From positions 62,001-126,000 of the forward strand of contig NZ_OY759863.1 of assembly GCF_963662805.1 (NCBI RefSeq): DNA of 64,000 nucleotides, read 5' to 3'. Made by a program: the position numbers and the translations under genes. The stretch is from an uncultured Cohaesibacter sp. Its GTDB lineage: Bacteria; Pseudomonadota; Alphaproteobacteria; Rhizobiales; Cohaesibacteraceae. The notes under the pieces are model-generated. The model did no database searches. It had not been told where the DNA came from and was given only the letters and a program-made list of their open reading frames with translations. Positions 25,282 through 33,403 of this stretch are shown piece by piece. Numbering within the stretch: the stretch's first letter is position 1; every line of letters starts with the position of its first letter.

Positions 25282-28200
25282 GTGCCCTCAATCATGAAGC
25301 CAAACAGGCTCGGTGCCGCCGTTCAGCATGAGGTAACGCAGAAGGGCGGCAGAGTGACCATCTCGGCCTATGCCCTCTTCGATTTTGCGTCCCCCAATGA
25401 GTTCATGACGGATCAGGCGCTGTGGGCCATGGTTGCCGAGCAAATGCCGGCTGGGAGCGTGTTCGACAAGGGGCAGTTGAAACCCATGGGCGAGTTCCTT
25501 GTGGTCGGCAACGCCCTTTCTCCAACAGAGACCCCGGTTAGGGGCACGCATGTCGTCGCAAGGGTAGGTGATCGTCAGAAGCAGCTCGCCGTCTTTGGCA
25601 ACAGGGTCTGGCGGCTCACGGAACGAGGCATCGTCATGACGGATGCCCAGCCATTCGATCACATGCCGATCGACATGGCACACGCCTACGGTGGCCCTAA
25701 CCTCACGGGCAACCGACAGGGCAAGGGCCATGGCGCCAAGCAAATGCTGGAAGCCGGGTTCGATGCGCCACTGCCGAACGTGGAATATGCCAGCCGCCTG
25801 ATCAAGTCGCCGGATGACACTGTCTATCCGGCCCATTTGGGACCAATTGCGCTCGATGATCCGCACCGCATGGCCTACGCGGGCACCTATGACCAGAATT
25901 GGGTGAAAAATATCTCGCCTGCCAAACCGGCCGATTTCAATCCGCTCTTCAACATGGAAGCACCCGAAGATCAACGCTGGGACGGCTATTTCCATGGCGG
26001 AGAGATCTACTCGGTTTCGGGCATGTCGCGCAGCGGATCTGCCGTTGGCGGTCAATTGCCATCCATCACCGTCCGCTGCTTCATCCATCGCAAGTCCGAT
26101 GACAGTTTCACAGAGACCAGAATGGTCTGTGACACGCTCGCGCTGTTCCCCAATGTGACCAAGGCCATCATGGTCTTTCGTGCCGTTGCAGAAGCCTCCG
26201 ACAGTTTGTGCGATGACATTGACAGGGTACTGATCGGCATGGAAAGCCAACAGGACACGCCCAAAGACCCGGCTCATTATCTAAAGGTCTATCAGCTCCG
26301 CTGCGATCCTGAAGAAGCACAAAAGTATTTCATGGCCGACTATCAGTTGATGCCTCAGCATCACAACGAGGCGGTGTCTGAAAAACGCAAGGAACAGCTG
26401 GAAAGAGCGCAATCAGACCGCGAGACATATATCGACAACCTCCAATGGTTCAGTGAGAAACTCCTGAAGGATCAGGGTGTCGAGCCCGATCTCGCCCCCA
26501 AGTCCGGCATGGATGCGTTTGAAGACCTGCCACTGGTGGCGATACCGTCATCCGAAGAGATTGCCAGTGGTGAGTTCGATCTCGCCCAGTTGATCGATGA
26601 TGTTCAGGCTCTGGAAGAAGCGACCAACAAGAAGCGTGATCAGGAACTGGCCAAGCTGGAGCTGCAAAGACGCGCGATAGTCGAGGCCACCCCTCGCCCG
26701 TTGCTTCCCAAGCATGTGTTCGAGCCTGTCGCGTCCGACGACATCGTCGCACAATTCACGGGAGAAGCTGTCCCGGAAGACCTCAAGTCGGATCTGGATC
26801 GCCTCAATGGGGTGCTCAACGACACGGATAGCATTCTTGAAGGGCTGATCGATGAAGAGGATCCTGATCTCTCCAAGACCATCCGCGAGAAGATCCTGTC
26901 GTTCAACGATGAGCTCTTCAACGAAGCACCGGATCCGGAAGAGGTCGACAAACAGGTAAGGCTCGCCATCGCGCGCGCGCTCGGAGAGCCGGAAGGCGAG
27001 ATTCTCCATGAGGTCAAGAAATCGATCGGAGACTTAAGTTTCGAGTTTCCCAGCGCAACTGAGGCCGAAGGCAGCACCGCCCTAGAAGATGAAATCATGT
27101 CCGCCTTCGCTGCGCTTGGCGACATGACATTCGGCGAAATGCAAAGCAATGAGCAAGAAGTCAAGTCAGATCCCAAGGACATGTTTCCTGCCTCTTTTGA
27201 TGTGGATGTGTCTGCCGCTTCAGAAAAGCTCGAAGCGCTCAATCAGAAGCTTGCCGAGGACTTCCCGCAATTCGTCAAGGACGGGCAGGAAGATGACATT
27301 CTCGGATCCATCATTGCGAGCGCCCAGAGCATCAAGGATCCAAGCCCGAAACCCGATCCGTCCATGACCGTTTCCGACTATATCGACGAGCAGAAATCGA
27401 AAACGCTCGATATGGTCACGAAGGGAGAGGAACGGCTCAACGAAGGCATTGAGGCAAGCCGCCTGCTCTCTCCTGCTGCCATCTTTCCCATGGAGGCGTT
27501 TCTGGACGGCGTCGCAAGTGCCTTCGGGGAGCGTATCAAGGCTTTGCTCGCTGAGGGATATGACTTCAAGGGTGCCGATCTCGCCGGGGCCGACTTGCGC
27601 GGGGTTGATTTCTCCAACCGAGATCTCAGTGGAACCTGCTTCGAAAAAGCTGATCTGACAGGAGCCAATTTCTCTGGCTCTAAGCTCGTCAAAGCCGTCT
27701 TCACGGAAGCCAATCTGACACGCGCCAAACTCTCCGGCACCGACCTAAGCTTGGCGAACCTGAACCATACGATCCTGAAGGAAGCCGTTCTTGACCACGC
27801 CCGTCTGAAGGACGGACTGGTGCTGAATTCGGATCTCAGCGGAGCATCGCTGCAAGGCTGCGCGATCGATGGTCTTCGCCTGATCGACTGTGTGCTGAAT
27901 GGGGCCGATTTCACCGGCGCTCGTCTCTACGAATGCCAGATCGTCAAAGGATCGGCTGCCGGGCTCGTGATGGCAAAGGCGTCGCTTGAAAAGACGATGC
28001 TGCTCTGCCTTGCCCTGACGAAGTCCAACTTCAAAGGCGCGCAGCTCAACAATGTCGCCTTTGCCGAGGCCGACGCCAGAGGGTCCGACTTCTCTCACGC
28101 CCACATTCAGAAGGTTGGCTTTATGGGCAAGATCGACCTGTCCGGCTCAACCTTTGCCGAATGCGATGCCAAAGAGCTGGGCTGCAACATGACTATCCTT

Positions 28201-28506
28201 GCCGAAAGCTGCTTTTTGCGCTCGAAGGTCGAGGGATGCATGTTCCAGGATTGCGACATGCATGCCTCCGACCTGCGCCTTGCCTCTTTCAAGAACAGCC
28301 GCCTGAGCAAATCCAATCTCATGGACTGCGACATGTTCGGCACGAATTTTTACGGAGCGACTCTTGGGTTTGCCGATATGCGCCGGGCTTCCTTGCGCAA
28401 CGCAAATCTCTATTTCGCCGATCTCATGGACACCAAGCTGGGCAGCGCCGACCTCTCAGGCGCAAACCTTGGCGGAACATTGCTGGAGCAACCGAGTGAT
28501 GGATAA
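25282..28506 (+). CDS. DUF2169 domain and pentapeptide-repeat protein, T6SS adaptor/chaperone
   Basis: Large fusion of 1074 residues. Residues 1 to about 330 match the DUF2169 family, whose Agrobacterium member is an adaptor that loads the Tde2 DNase effector onto VgrG2 with a PAAR protein. About 330-770 is a charged helical linker rich in Glu, Asp and Leu. About 775-1070 is a run of pentapeptide repeats of A(D/N)LXX type, which fold into a right-handed quadrilateral beta-helix. No signal peptide, so cytoplasmic. The GTG at 25282 is chosen because of GGAG six nt upstream; an ATG at 25294 is possible. First gene of the spike/effector operon. The adaptor role is by family; the fused helix may act as scaffold or spike-loading arm. 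Confidence 0.9.
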   Translation: MPSIMKPNRLGAAVQHEVTQKGGRVTISAYALFDFASPNEFMTDQALWAMVAEQMPAGSVFDKGQLKPMGEFLVVGNALSPTETPVRGTHVVARVGDRQKQLAVFGNRVWRLTERGIVMTDAQPFDHMPIDMAHAYGGPNLTGNRQGKGHGAKQMLEAGFDAPLPNVEYASRLIKSPDDTVYPAHLGPIALDDPHRMAYAGTYDQNWVKNISPAKPADFNPLFNMEAPEDQRWDGYFHGGEIYSVSGMSRSGSAVGGQLPSITVRCFIHRKSDDSFTETRMVCDTLALFPNVTKAIMVFRAVAEASDSLCDDIDRVLIGMESQQDTPKDPAHYLKVYQLRCDPEEAQKYFMADYQLMPQHHNEAVSEKRKEQLERAQSDRETYIDNLQWFSEKLLKDQGVEPDLAPKSGMDAFEDLPLVAIPSSEEIASGEFDLAQLIDDVQALEEATNKKRDQELAKLELQRRAIVEATPRPLLPKHVFEPVASDDIVAQFTGEAVPEDLKSDLDRLNGVLNDTDSILEGLIDEEDPDLSKTIREKILSFNDELFNEAPDPEEVDKQVRLAIARALGEPEGEILHEVKKSIGDLSFEFPSATEAEGSTALEDEIMSAFAALGDMTFGEMQSNEQEVKSDPKDMFPASFDVDVSAASEKLEALNQKLAEDFPQFVKDGQEDDILGSIIASAQSIKDPSPKPDPSMTVSDYIDEQKSKTLDMVTKGEERLNEGIEASRLLSPAAIFPMEAFLDGVASAFGERIKALLAEGYDFKGADLAGADLRGVDFSNRDLSGTCFEKADLTGANFSGSKLVKAVFTEANLTRAKLSGTDLSLANLNHTILKEAVLDHARLKDGLVLNSDLSGASLQGCAIDGLRLIDCVLNGADFTGARLYECQIVKGSAAGLVMAKASLEKTMLLCLALTKSNFKGAQLNNVAFAEADARGSDFSHAHIQKVGFMGKIDLSGSTFAECDAKELGCNMTILAESCFLRSKVEGCMFQDCDMHASDLRLASFKNSRLSKSNLMDCDMFGTNFYGATLGFADMRRASLRNANLYFADLMDTKLGSADLSGANLGGTLLEQPSDG

Positions 28507-29614
28507 GGACGTCAATCTGCAACCGATCGACCGGGACGAGCTGCTGGACTATCACGCTCACGCGCAAATTTTGTTGCAAAAAGCTCCGACCGACAGGGAC
28601 TTTTCCGGCCTCAGCCTGAAGAGTGGCATCTATGTGCAATGTGACTTTTCCGGCAGCCAGTTCATCGGAGCAAATCTTGATGAGGTCTGTTTCCTCAAGT
28701 GTGATCTCCGGGGATCGAAATTCACCAGTGCTCAATTGAAGGGCACCCGATTTGTCGAATGCACCCTCGACGAGTCCGACTTTCAGGACTGCGACCTGAC
28801 GCAGACGCAGTTTGTGTCTGGAACAGCACAGTCATGCCAGTTCCAGGGGGTACAATGCTCTCAGACAGTTTTCGCCACAACGGACATCAGTGGCTCCCGG
28901 CTGGATCAAGCGACTTTCTCGCGGTGCTCCATCCTTGAGTGCTCGATTGATGACATATCGCTGGCGGATACGGTGTTTTCAGGCATGATCATCACCAGCG
29001 CAGATCTCAAAGACATCGACATGTCAGGTGCTCACGTCGACAATGTCGTCTTTGCCGACGCAGATTTCAGTGGCAAGGATATGAGTGGCCAACACTGGCA
29101 GAAATGCACCATTCACAAGGGCAAACTCAACAATGTCAGTCTGGATCGCGCCTCACTCGACGGTAGCGTGTTCAGCGAATGTGATTTCTCCGGCGCGTCC
29201 CTGGAGCAGGTCTCTGCCCAGATGACCTGTTTCACCAAGTCCAAACTGGACGGGGTATCGATGGCAGGCAGCAACCTGACCATGGCGAACTTCGCGGCGT
29301 CCTCGCTCAAGGGCACGCGTCTCAATCAGTCGCAGCTCTATGCCTCGGCCTTTCTGGAGGCAGACTGCAAAGGGGCACAATTCGAGCGCTGCAATCTCGC
29401 GCAGGCGGAAATGTCGCACGCCGACTTGTCCGGTGCCAATCTCGCCGGGAGCGCCTTTAGCAACACCAAACTTCATGCGGCAAAGCGAGACGGTGCCTTG
29501 TTCCAGGCCGTATCCGGCAACATAATCGACACTGACCAGAATCGGGCCATCGGTGAGCTCTATCGACCTGATCGCGTTCTGCTCGACGGCGAAACGCAAC
29601 GCAAAGGAGGATAA
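28499..29614 (+). CDS. Pentapeptide-repeat protein
   Basis: Protein of 371 residues built mostly of pentapeptide repeats (about 30-345), e.g. CDFSGSQFIGANLDEVCF and ADLSGANLAGSAF. It begins at an ATG that overlaps the end of the preceding gene by 8 nt, so the two are translationally coupled and probably act as a pair. A clear helix-breaking segment and a short non-repeat C-terminus end the fold. No toxin motif or membrane segment. Likely a structural companion of the DUF2169 adaptor, possibly a beta-helical extension of the spike tip; a quinolone-resistance (Qnr-like) role is unlikely in this context. Confidence 0.88.
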   Translation: MDKDVNLQPIDRDELLDYHAHAQILLQKAPTDRDFSGLSLKSGIYVQCDFSGSQFIGANLDEVCFLKCDLRGSKFTSAQLKGTRFVECTLDESDFQDCDLTQTQFVSGTAQSCQFQGVQCSQTVFATTDISGSRLDQATFSRCSILECSIDDISLADTVFSGMIITSADLKDIDMSGAHVDNVVFADADFSGKDMSGQHWQKCTIHKGKLNNVSLDRASLDGSVFSECDFSGASLEQVSAQMTCFTKSKLDGVSMAGSNLTMANFAASSLKGTRLNQSQLYASAFLEADCKGAQFERCNLAQAEMSHADLSGANLAGSAFSNTKLHAAKRDGALFQAVSGNIIDTDQNRAIGELYRPDRVLLDGETQRKGG

Positions 29615-29618
29615 TGAC

Positions 29619-30017
29619 ATGTTTGTAAACACCCAAGGTCCGCTTCCGGGCATGGACATGGCACCCGTTGATGTCTTCCTGCTGCCGACACCTGTCGGGC
29701 CAGTGCCGACACCTGTTCCGAATGTGTCCATGCGTGCAACAGAGATCCCGGACAATTTCACCATCCTGATGAGCTTCATGCCGTCGCATGACGTGATGAA
29801 CCAGTCAGCTGTATCCGTCGGAGGCCCCGGCCCCGGTGTCGCGTCCGGCTTCGTCTGTGGCCCGAGCCGCAACATGTCCTGCTCGTTCAAGCTCTTGTTG
29901 AAATTCATGTGTGCGACCAGAAGCCTGATGGATGTGACCGGGCAAAATGGCGCCACGCCGAATTCTGTTGGCATGACCGTCTGCCCCAACCAGATTCGCG
30001 TCGTCAACCTGATGTGA
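29619..30017 (+). CDS. PAAR-like spike-tip protein (DUF4150 family)
   Basis: Caps the VgrG spike and carries or links effectors. The product is 132 residues from the ATG at 29619, which has a perfect AGGAGG 8 nt upstream; a frame back to 29553 lies inside the preceding gene. Features of DUF4150 PAAR-like proteins: N-terminal TPVGPVPTPVPNV with the conserved PxPxPxxN pattern, then a Gly-Pro-rich turn and a C-terminal cysteine-containing segment. It follows the pentapeptide gene by 4 nt and precedes vgrG by 27 nt. No toxin extension follows the PAAR fold, so an effector must be supplied in trans. Confidence 0.88.
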   Translation: MFVNTQGPLPGMDMAPVDVFLLPTPVGPVPTPVPNVSMRATEIPDNFTILMSFMPSHDVMNQSAVSVGGPGPGVASGFVCGPSRNMSCSFKLLLKFMCATRSLMDVTGQNGATPNSVGMTVCPNQIRVVNLM

Positions 30018-30044
30018 TCCACCCGAACGGACCGGAACAAGACA

Positions 30045-31559
30045 ATGGCTTTCCAAGAAGACAGCATTCAAGAGATCACCATCACCCTGCCCGACATCAG
30101 CTCATCGGATATCTATGCCGAGCGCGTTGTAGGCACGGAAGGGCTCGACATGCTTTATGGCTTTTGGGTCTCAGTGATCAGCAACGAAGCAATCGATGGA
30201 GAGAAAATCCTCGGGCGTGCGGCCAAAATCAAGATCCGGGTCTTTGACGAGGAAATGAAGGTGAACGGCATCGTCACCTCGTTCAGGGCGCAGGATCCGA
30301 GTGCGTCGATGAACCGGTGCTACGAGGTTCTGATCGAGCCGGAAATGGCCTTGATGGCCCTCAGTTCTCAAAACCAGGTCTATGGCACCAATGAGGACGT
30401 CAGCGTCATTGATATCGTGGCCAATGAAATGAGCGATGGCAACAAGTCGGGCTCATCAACGGGCAGTTCCCGGCAGGCACGATCCATCCAGCATCGGATG
30501 CTAGCGGCAGCTGGCGACTATCCGACCCTCGAGTTCACGATGCAATATATGGAGAGCGACTTCAACTTTGTCTCCCGCCTCTGCGAGCGCTTTGGAATCT
30601 TCTATTCCTTCGATCATGATGGCGATAAGGAAACCGTTATTTTCGGGGATCGCAAGGAACACTTCCGCAAGCTGTCGGGTGCCAACCTCACCGAAGAGTT
30701 GAGCTATCAAAATGTTGAGGAGACGCGCGCACGCGGCGACTTCTACATCCAGTCCTTTCACTCAGAGCGTCAGGCAAGGCCCGGCGGTGTGCAGTTGCGG
30801 GATTATAACTACGCAACGGCATCCGTCGATCTGTCGGTCGAGGAAAAGACAGCGAGCAAGGGCTTCGGGGTCTGTGTCTATTATGACGAGAACTACAAGG
30901 ACAAGAGCGAAGGCACAATGATCGCCAAGCGGCGCGCCGAGCGTTTTGAGGCAGAAAAGCTGATCTTCCGGGGAGAGAGCAACATCCCTAATATACGGCC
31001 GGGCTTGTTCTTCAAGCTCGTGGATCATCCGGAAAGTGCTCTCGAGCAATATTACGTCATTCTCGAGGTGAAGCACGAAATCACCCAGCCGACACCGCTC
31101 GGCTTTTCCAGCGCCTCTCTGGAGACGAAGCCCTATCGCAACAGCTTAGTCTGCATGCCCTTCGACGTGCCCTATCGCCCTGCCCTGAAGACGAAAAAGC
31201 CGATCGTGGCCGGACCGGTCATCGGCTTTGTTGATCTCGACGAAATTTCGGACACCGGTTGCTATCGTGTGCGTCTGATGGCGGAAGAAAGCGGCCTTTC
31301 CGATGGCAAAGCCAGCTGCTGGGTGCGCAAAATGGAAGCCTATGGCGGAGGTGCCGGATTCGGCACACATTCGGTGCTCAGAAAAGGGACAGAAGTGCTG
31401 TTGACCTTCGAGCGTGGAGATCCGGATCGTCCCATCATTCTGGGCGCGATGTCGAACTCCACCCATTCGAGCGTGACCGACAACAGGGATATCGGAATAG
31501 CCATGCGAACCAAGACGACATCCGGTGTGGTCTTTCAGATTTCGGATGGCGGCGAATAG
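30045..31559 (+). CDS. vgrG: T6SS spike protein VgrG (TssI), short form ending after the OB domain
   Basis: Trimeric spike at the tube tip. The 504-residue product contains the gp27-like base (about 1-370) and the gp5 OB-fold domain (about 385-480) with the signature EVLLTFERGDPDRPIILGAMSN, then stops about 30 residues later. The long beta-helical needle that normally follows in VgrG (families of 600 residues or more) is missing, with no frameshift visible. Needle-like sequence is found instead in the next gene. No C-terminal toxin domain. The ATG at 30045 has a modest ribosome site. Confidence 0.94.
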   Translation: MAFQEDSIQEITITLPDISSSDIYAERVVGTEGLDMLYGFWVSVISNEAIDGEKILGRAAKIKIRVFDEEMKVNGIVTSFRAQDPSASMNRCYEVLIEPEMALMALSSQNQVYGTNEDVSVIDIVANEMSDGNKSGSSTGSSRQARSIQHRMLAAAGDYPTLEFTMQYMESDFNFVSRLCERFGIFYSFDHDGDKETVIFGDRKEHFRKLSGANLTEELSYQNVEETRARGDFYIQSFHSERQARPGGVQLRDYNYATASVDLSVEEKTASKGFGVCVYYDENYKDKSEGTMIAKRRAERFEAEKLIFRGESNIPNIRPGLFFKLVDHPESALEQYYVILEVKHEITQPTPLGFSSASLETKPYRNSLVCMPFDVPYRPALKTKKPIVAGPVIGFVDLDEISDTGCYRVRLMAEESGLSDGKASCWVRKMEAYGGGAGFGTHSVLRKGTEVLLTFERGDPDRPIILGAMSNSTHSSVTDNRDIGIAMRTKTTSGVVFQISDGGE

Positions 31560-31592
31560 CGCGGACTCAGCTTTTCCTCGGAGGAATAGAAC

Positions 31593-32636
31593 ATGGTGAC
31601 TTCAAAGAAAACCGGGACGTCCTACCAGACTAAGCATACCTTTCTGTTCGTGCCGAAAGACTATGGCAGCAACAGAAACTCCTCGAATGACGACACCAAC
31701 GAACCGGGAGCCTATTTTCGGCTTGGCAACTATAGCAATGACGTTGAGGCCACGCTGACAGACAGCACTTCGCAACAGAAATTCTATCCGCGTCAGCATA
31801 TCAGCGATCAATCGGGCGAGAATACGGTCGTCGAGGACGCCGCCGGCAACAACACGACCTATGAAACGGTCACGGATCCTACCACCGGCGCAACCGAGAC
31901 TGTCAATACGAACACCAACGGTTATGCAGGCATCATGATGGCCTGTAGCGGTCGTCTTCTGGTGCATGCCGGAGAGAAAGCCTACATTCACAGTGTCGGC
32001 GACATGCACATCGACACCGAGGGCGAGCTCGATATCAACACCGACAAAAAAATGACGGTTACGGCGAGCGAAGAAATCAGCATCACGTCAGGAGCGAACA
32101 AGAGCATCACGATTGATGCGGGCGGCTCAACCGGTGACGTCAATATCAATGCCAAGAAAGAGACGAAAAAAGTAAGCGGTAACAGCTTTTCTTTGATCGA
32201 GGAGGACACTTACAAATATTATCATTGCAGTGTCTACACCTATAAGATTGGCGGCATCGTCAATGTGACGGTTGCCGGGCAATTCCACTATTCTTTCGGT
32301 TTTACCCTCAAGATGAACACCGACATCGTCATTGGGATGACGATCGCGACCACTTTCTCCATCTATGGCTTCAAGCTGGATATCGGATACTGGAAAATTG
32401 ATCTGGTCGACTGGAAAACAGAAATCAAGTCCGGTGAGATCACAACATCAACGATGCTCGTCAAGGCAGATGCCGTCAAGGCTGAAACAAAAGCCGTCGA
32501 TGCAGAGGCCACGTCGGTAAAGGCAGAAGCAAAGTCCGTCGAGTCGTCCTCCAAAGCCGTCCAGACAGAGACTGTCGCTGTAGAGGCGAAAACCGGTGCG
32601 GTCGAAGCCAGTATGAAAGAAATAACAAGCCTATGA
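31593..32636 (+). CDS. Spike-like beta-helical protein with heptad-repeat tail, possible detached VgrG needle
   Basis: Product of 347 residues not assigned to a named family by eye. Residues about 110-195 show short alternating beta repeats (GRLLVHAGEKAYIHSVGD, ELDINTDKKMTVTASEE, NKSITIDAGGSTGDVNI) like the needle of VgrG/gp5. Residues about 205-275 are hydrophobic and aromatic and could form a membrane-active or packed segment. Residues 292-340 are seven exact-length heptads of Ala-Val type. The ATG has GGAGGAATAGAAC upstream (strong ribosome site), 33 nt past vgrG. It may complete the short VgrG as a separate needle, or be the cargo. No catalytic motif was found. Confidence 0.75.
   Translation: MVTSKKTGTSYQTKHTFLFVPKDYGSNRNSSNDDTNEPGAYFRLGNYSNDVEATLTDSTSQQKFYPRQHISDQSGENTVVEDAAGNNTTYETVTDPTTGATETVNTNTNGYAGIMMACSGRLLVHAGEKAYIHSVGDMHIDTEGELDINTDKKMTVTASEEISITSGANKSITIDAGGSTGDVNINAKKETKKVSGNSFSLIEEDTYKYYHCSVYTYKIGGIVNVTVAGQFHYSFGFTLKMNTDIVIGMTIATTFSIYGFKLDIGYWKIDLVDWKTEIKSGEITTSTMLVKADAVKAETKAVDAEATSVKAEAKSVESSSKAVQTETVAVEAKTGAVEASMKEITSL
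32466..32612 (+). repeat. Seven tandem heptad codon repeats (ADAVKAE-like) in the spike-like gene
   Basis: Residues 292-340 of the protein divide into seven units of seven: ADAVKAE, TKAVDAE, ATSVKAE, AKSVESS, SKAVQTE, TVAVEAK, TGAVEAS. Position 4 is always Val and position 3 mostly Ala or Ser, which fits a trimeric coiled coil or a beta-roll at the end of a spike. Confidence 0.8.
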
Positions 32637-32729
32637 TGTAAACGCCCACACTTCGGTTGCCGTCTATTCCGGCGGTTGGCCTTAGAGACAACTGCATCAT
32701 AAAACTCCCTTTTCCTAAAGGATCGAAGC

Positions 32730-33380
32730 ATGAATGACATGAACACACAAACAGCAAGTGCAACAGCGAATGAGCAAGAGATTGCATCCGCTGCACCCGT
32801 TGTTGATGCCGGTCTCGATCATGCCGTGGTCAAGAGCTTTCCCTCAATCCACGAGGCAACAGTCGAGACGCTTGACGGTCAGTTCCTGTTTGCCCGTCAG
32901 GCCGCAAGTTGTCTGCTTGCTCCTGCGATCGGAGACAAGGTATTGGTTCATACCCAAGGCGGGTCATCCTACATCTTGTCAATTCTGGAAAGAAATGCCG
33001 AGTTCGGAGCGGAACTGACGGTTCCCGGCGCGCGGGAGATCACGCTGTCTTCAGCAAAATCCCTGAAGCTCAAGGCCCCGCAACTTGGAATCAGCAGCAA
33101 GGCCATTCATCTGGTGACCGATAGTCTTCACCAGATAGGCAATTTCTTCACAAACAACTTTAAGAAAATCATCGAAAGCTCTGAAGACAAAACAATTTCG
33201 TCTGGGATTATTACGACCAGTGCCGAGACGCGAACAAGTGTCATTCGCGACGTAGAGAGCCTGAAAACAAGGATGTTGTCTCAAGAGATCGAGTCGGTTG
33301 CAACCCAGAACAGTGAGATATCCCTCATCACCGCGAAGCGGGACGTGCGCCTAGATGCCGAACGCGTCTCGATTGGCTGA
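32730..33380 (+). CDS. DUF3540 family protein, T6SS spike-associated
   Basis: The 216-residue product matches DUF3540: after a polar N-terminus (about 1-45) there is a small OB-like beta domain (VETLDGQFLFARQAASCLL, then APAIGDKVLVHTQGG) and a C-terminal beta-repeat region (LSSAKSLKLKAPQLGISSKAIHLVTDSL) resembling needle repeats. DUF3540 genes regularly accompany DUF2169/DUF4150/VgrG clusters. It is 93 nt after the preceding gene with AAAGGA upstream. Probably a spike or adaptor component; no enzymatic motif. Confidence 0.82.
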   Translation: MNDMNTQTASATANEQEIASAAPVVDAGLDHAVVKSFPSIHEATVETLDGQFLFARQAASCLLAPAIGDKVLVHTQGGSSYILSILERNAEFGAELTVPGAREITLSSAKSLKLKAPQLGISSKAIHLVTDSLHQIGNFFTNNFKKIIESSEDKTISSGIITTSAETRTSVIRDVESLKTRMLSQEIESVATQNSEISLITAKRDVRLDAERVSIG

Positions 33381-33403
33381 TCCGAAAGCGAGGACACCTT
33401 CAC

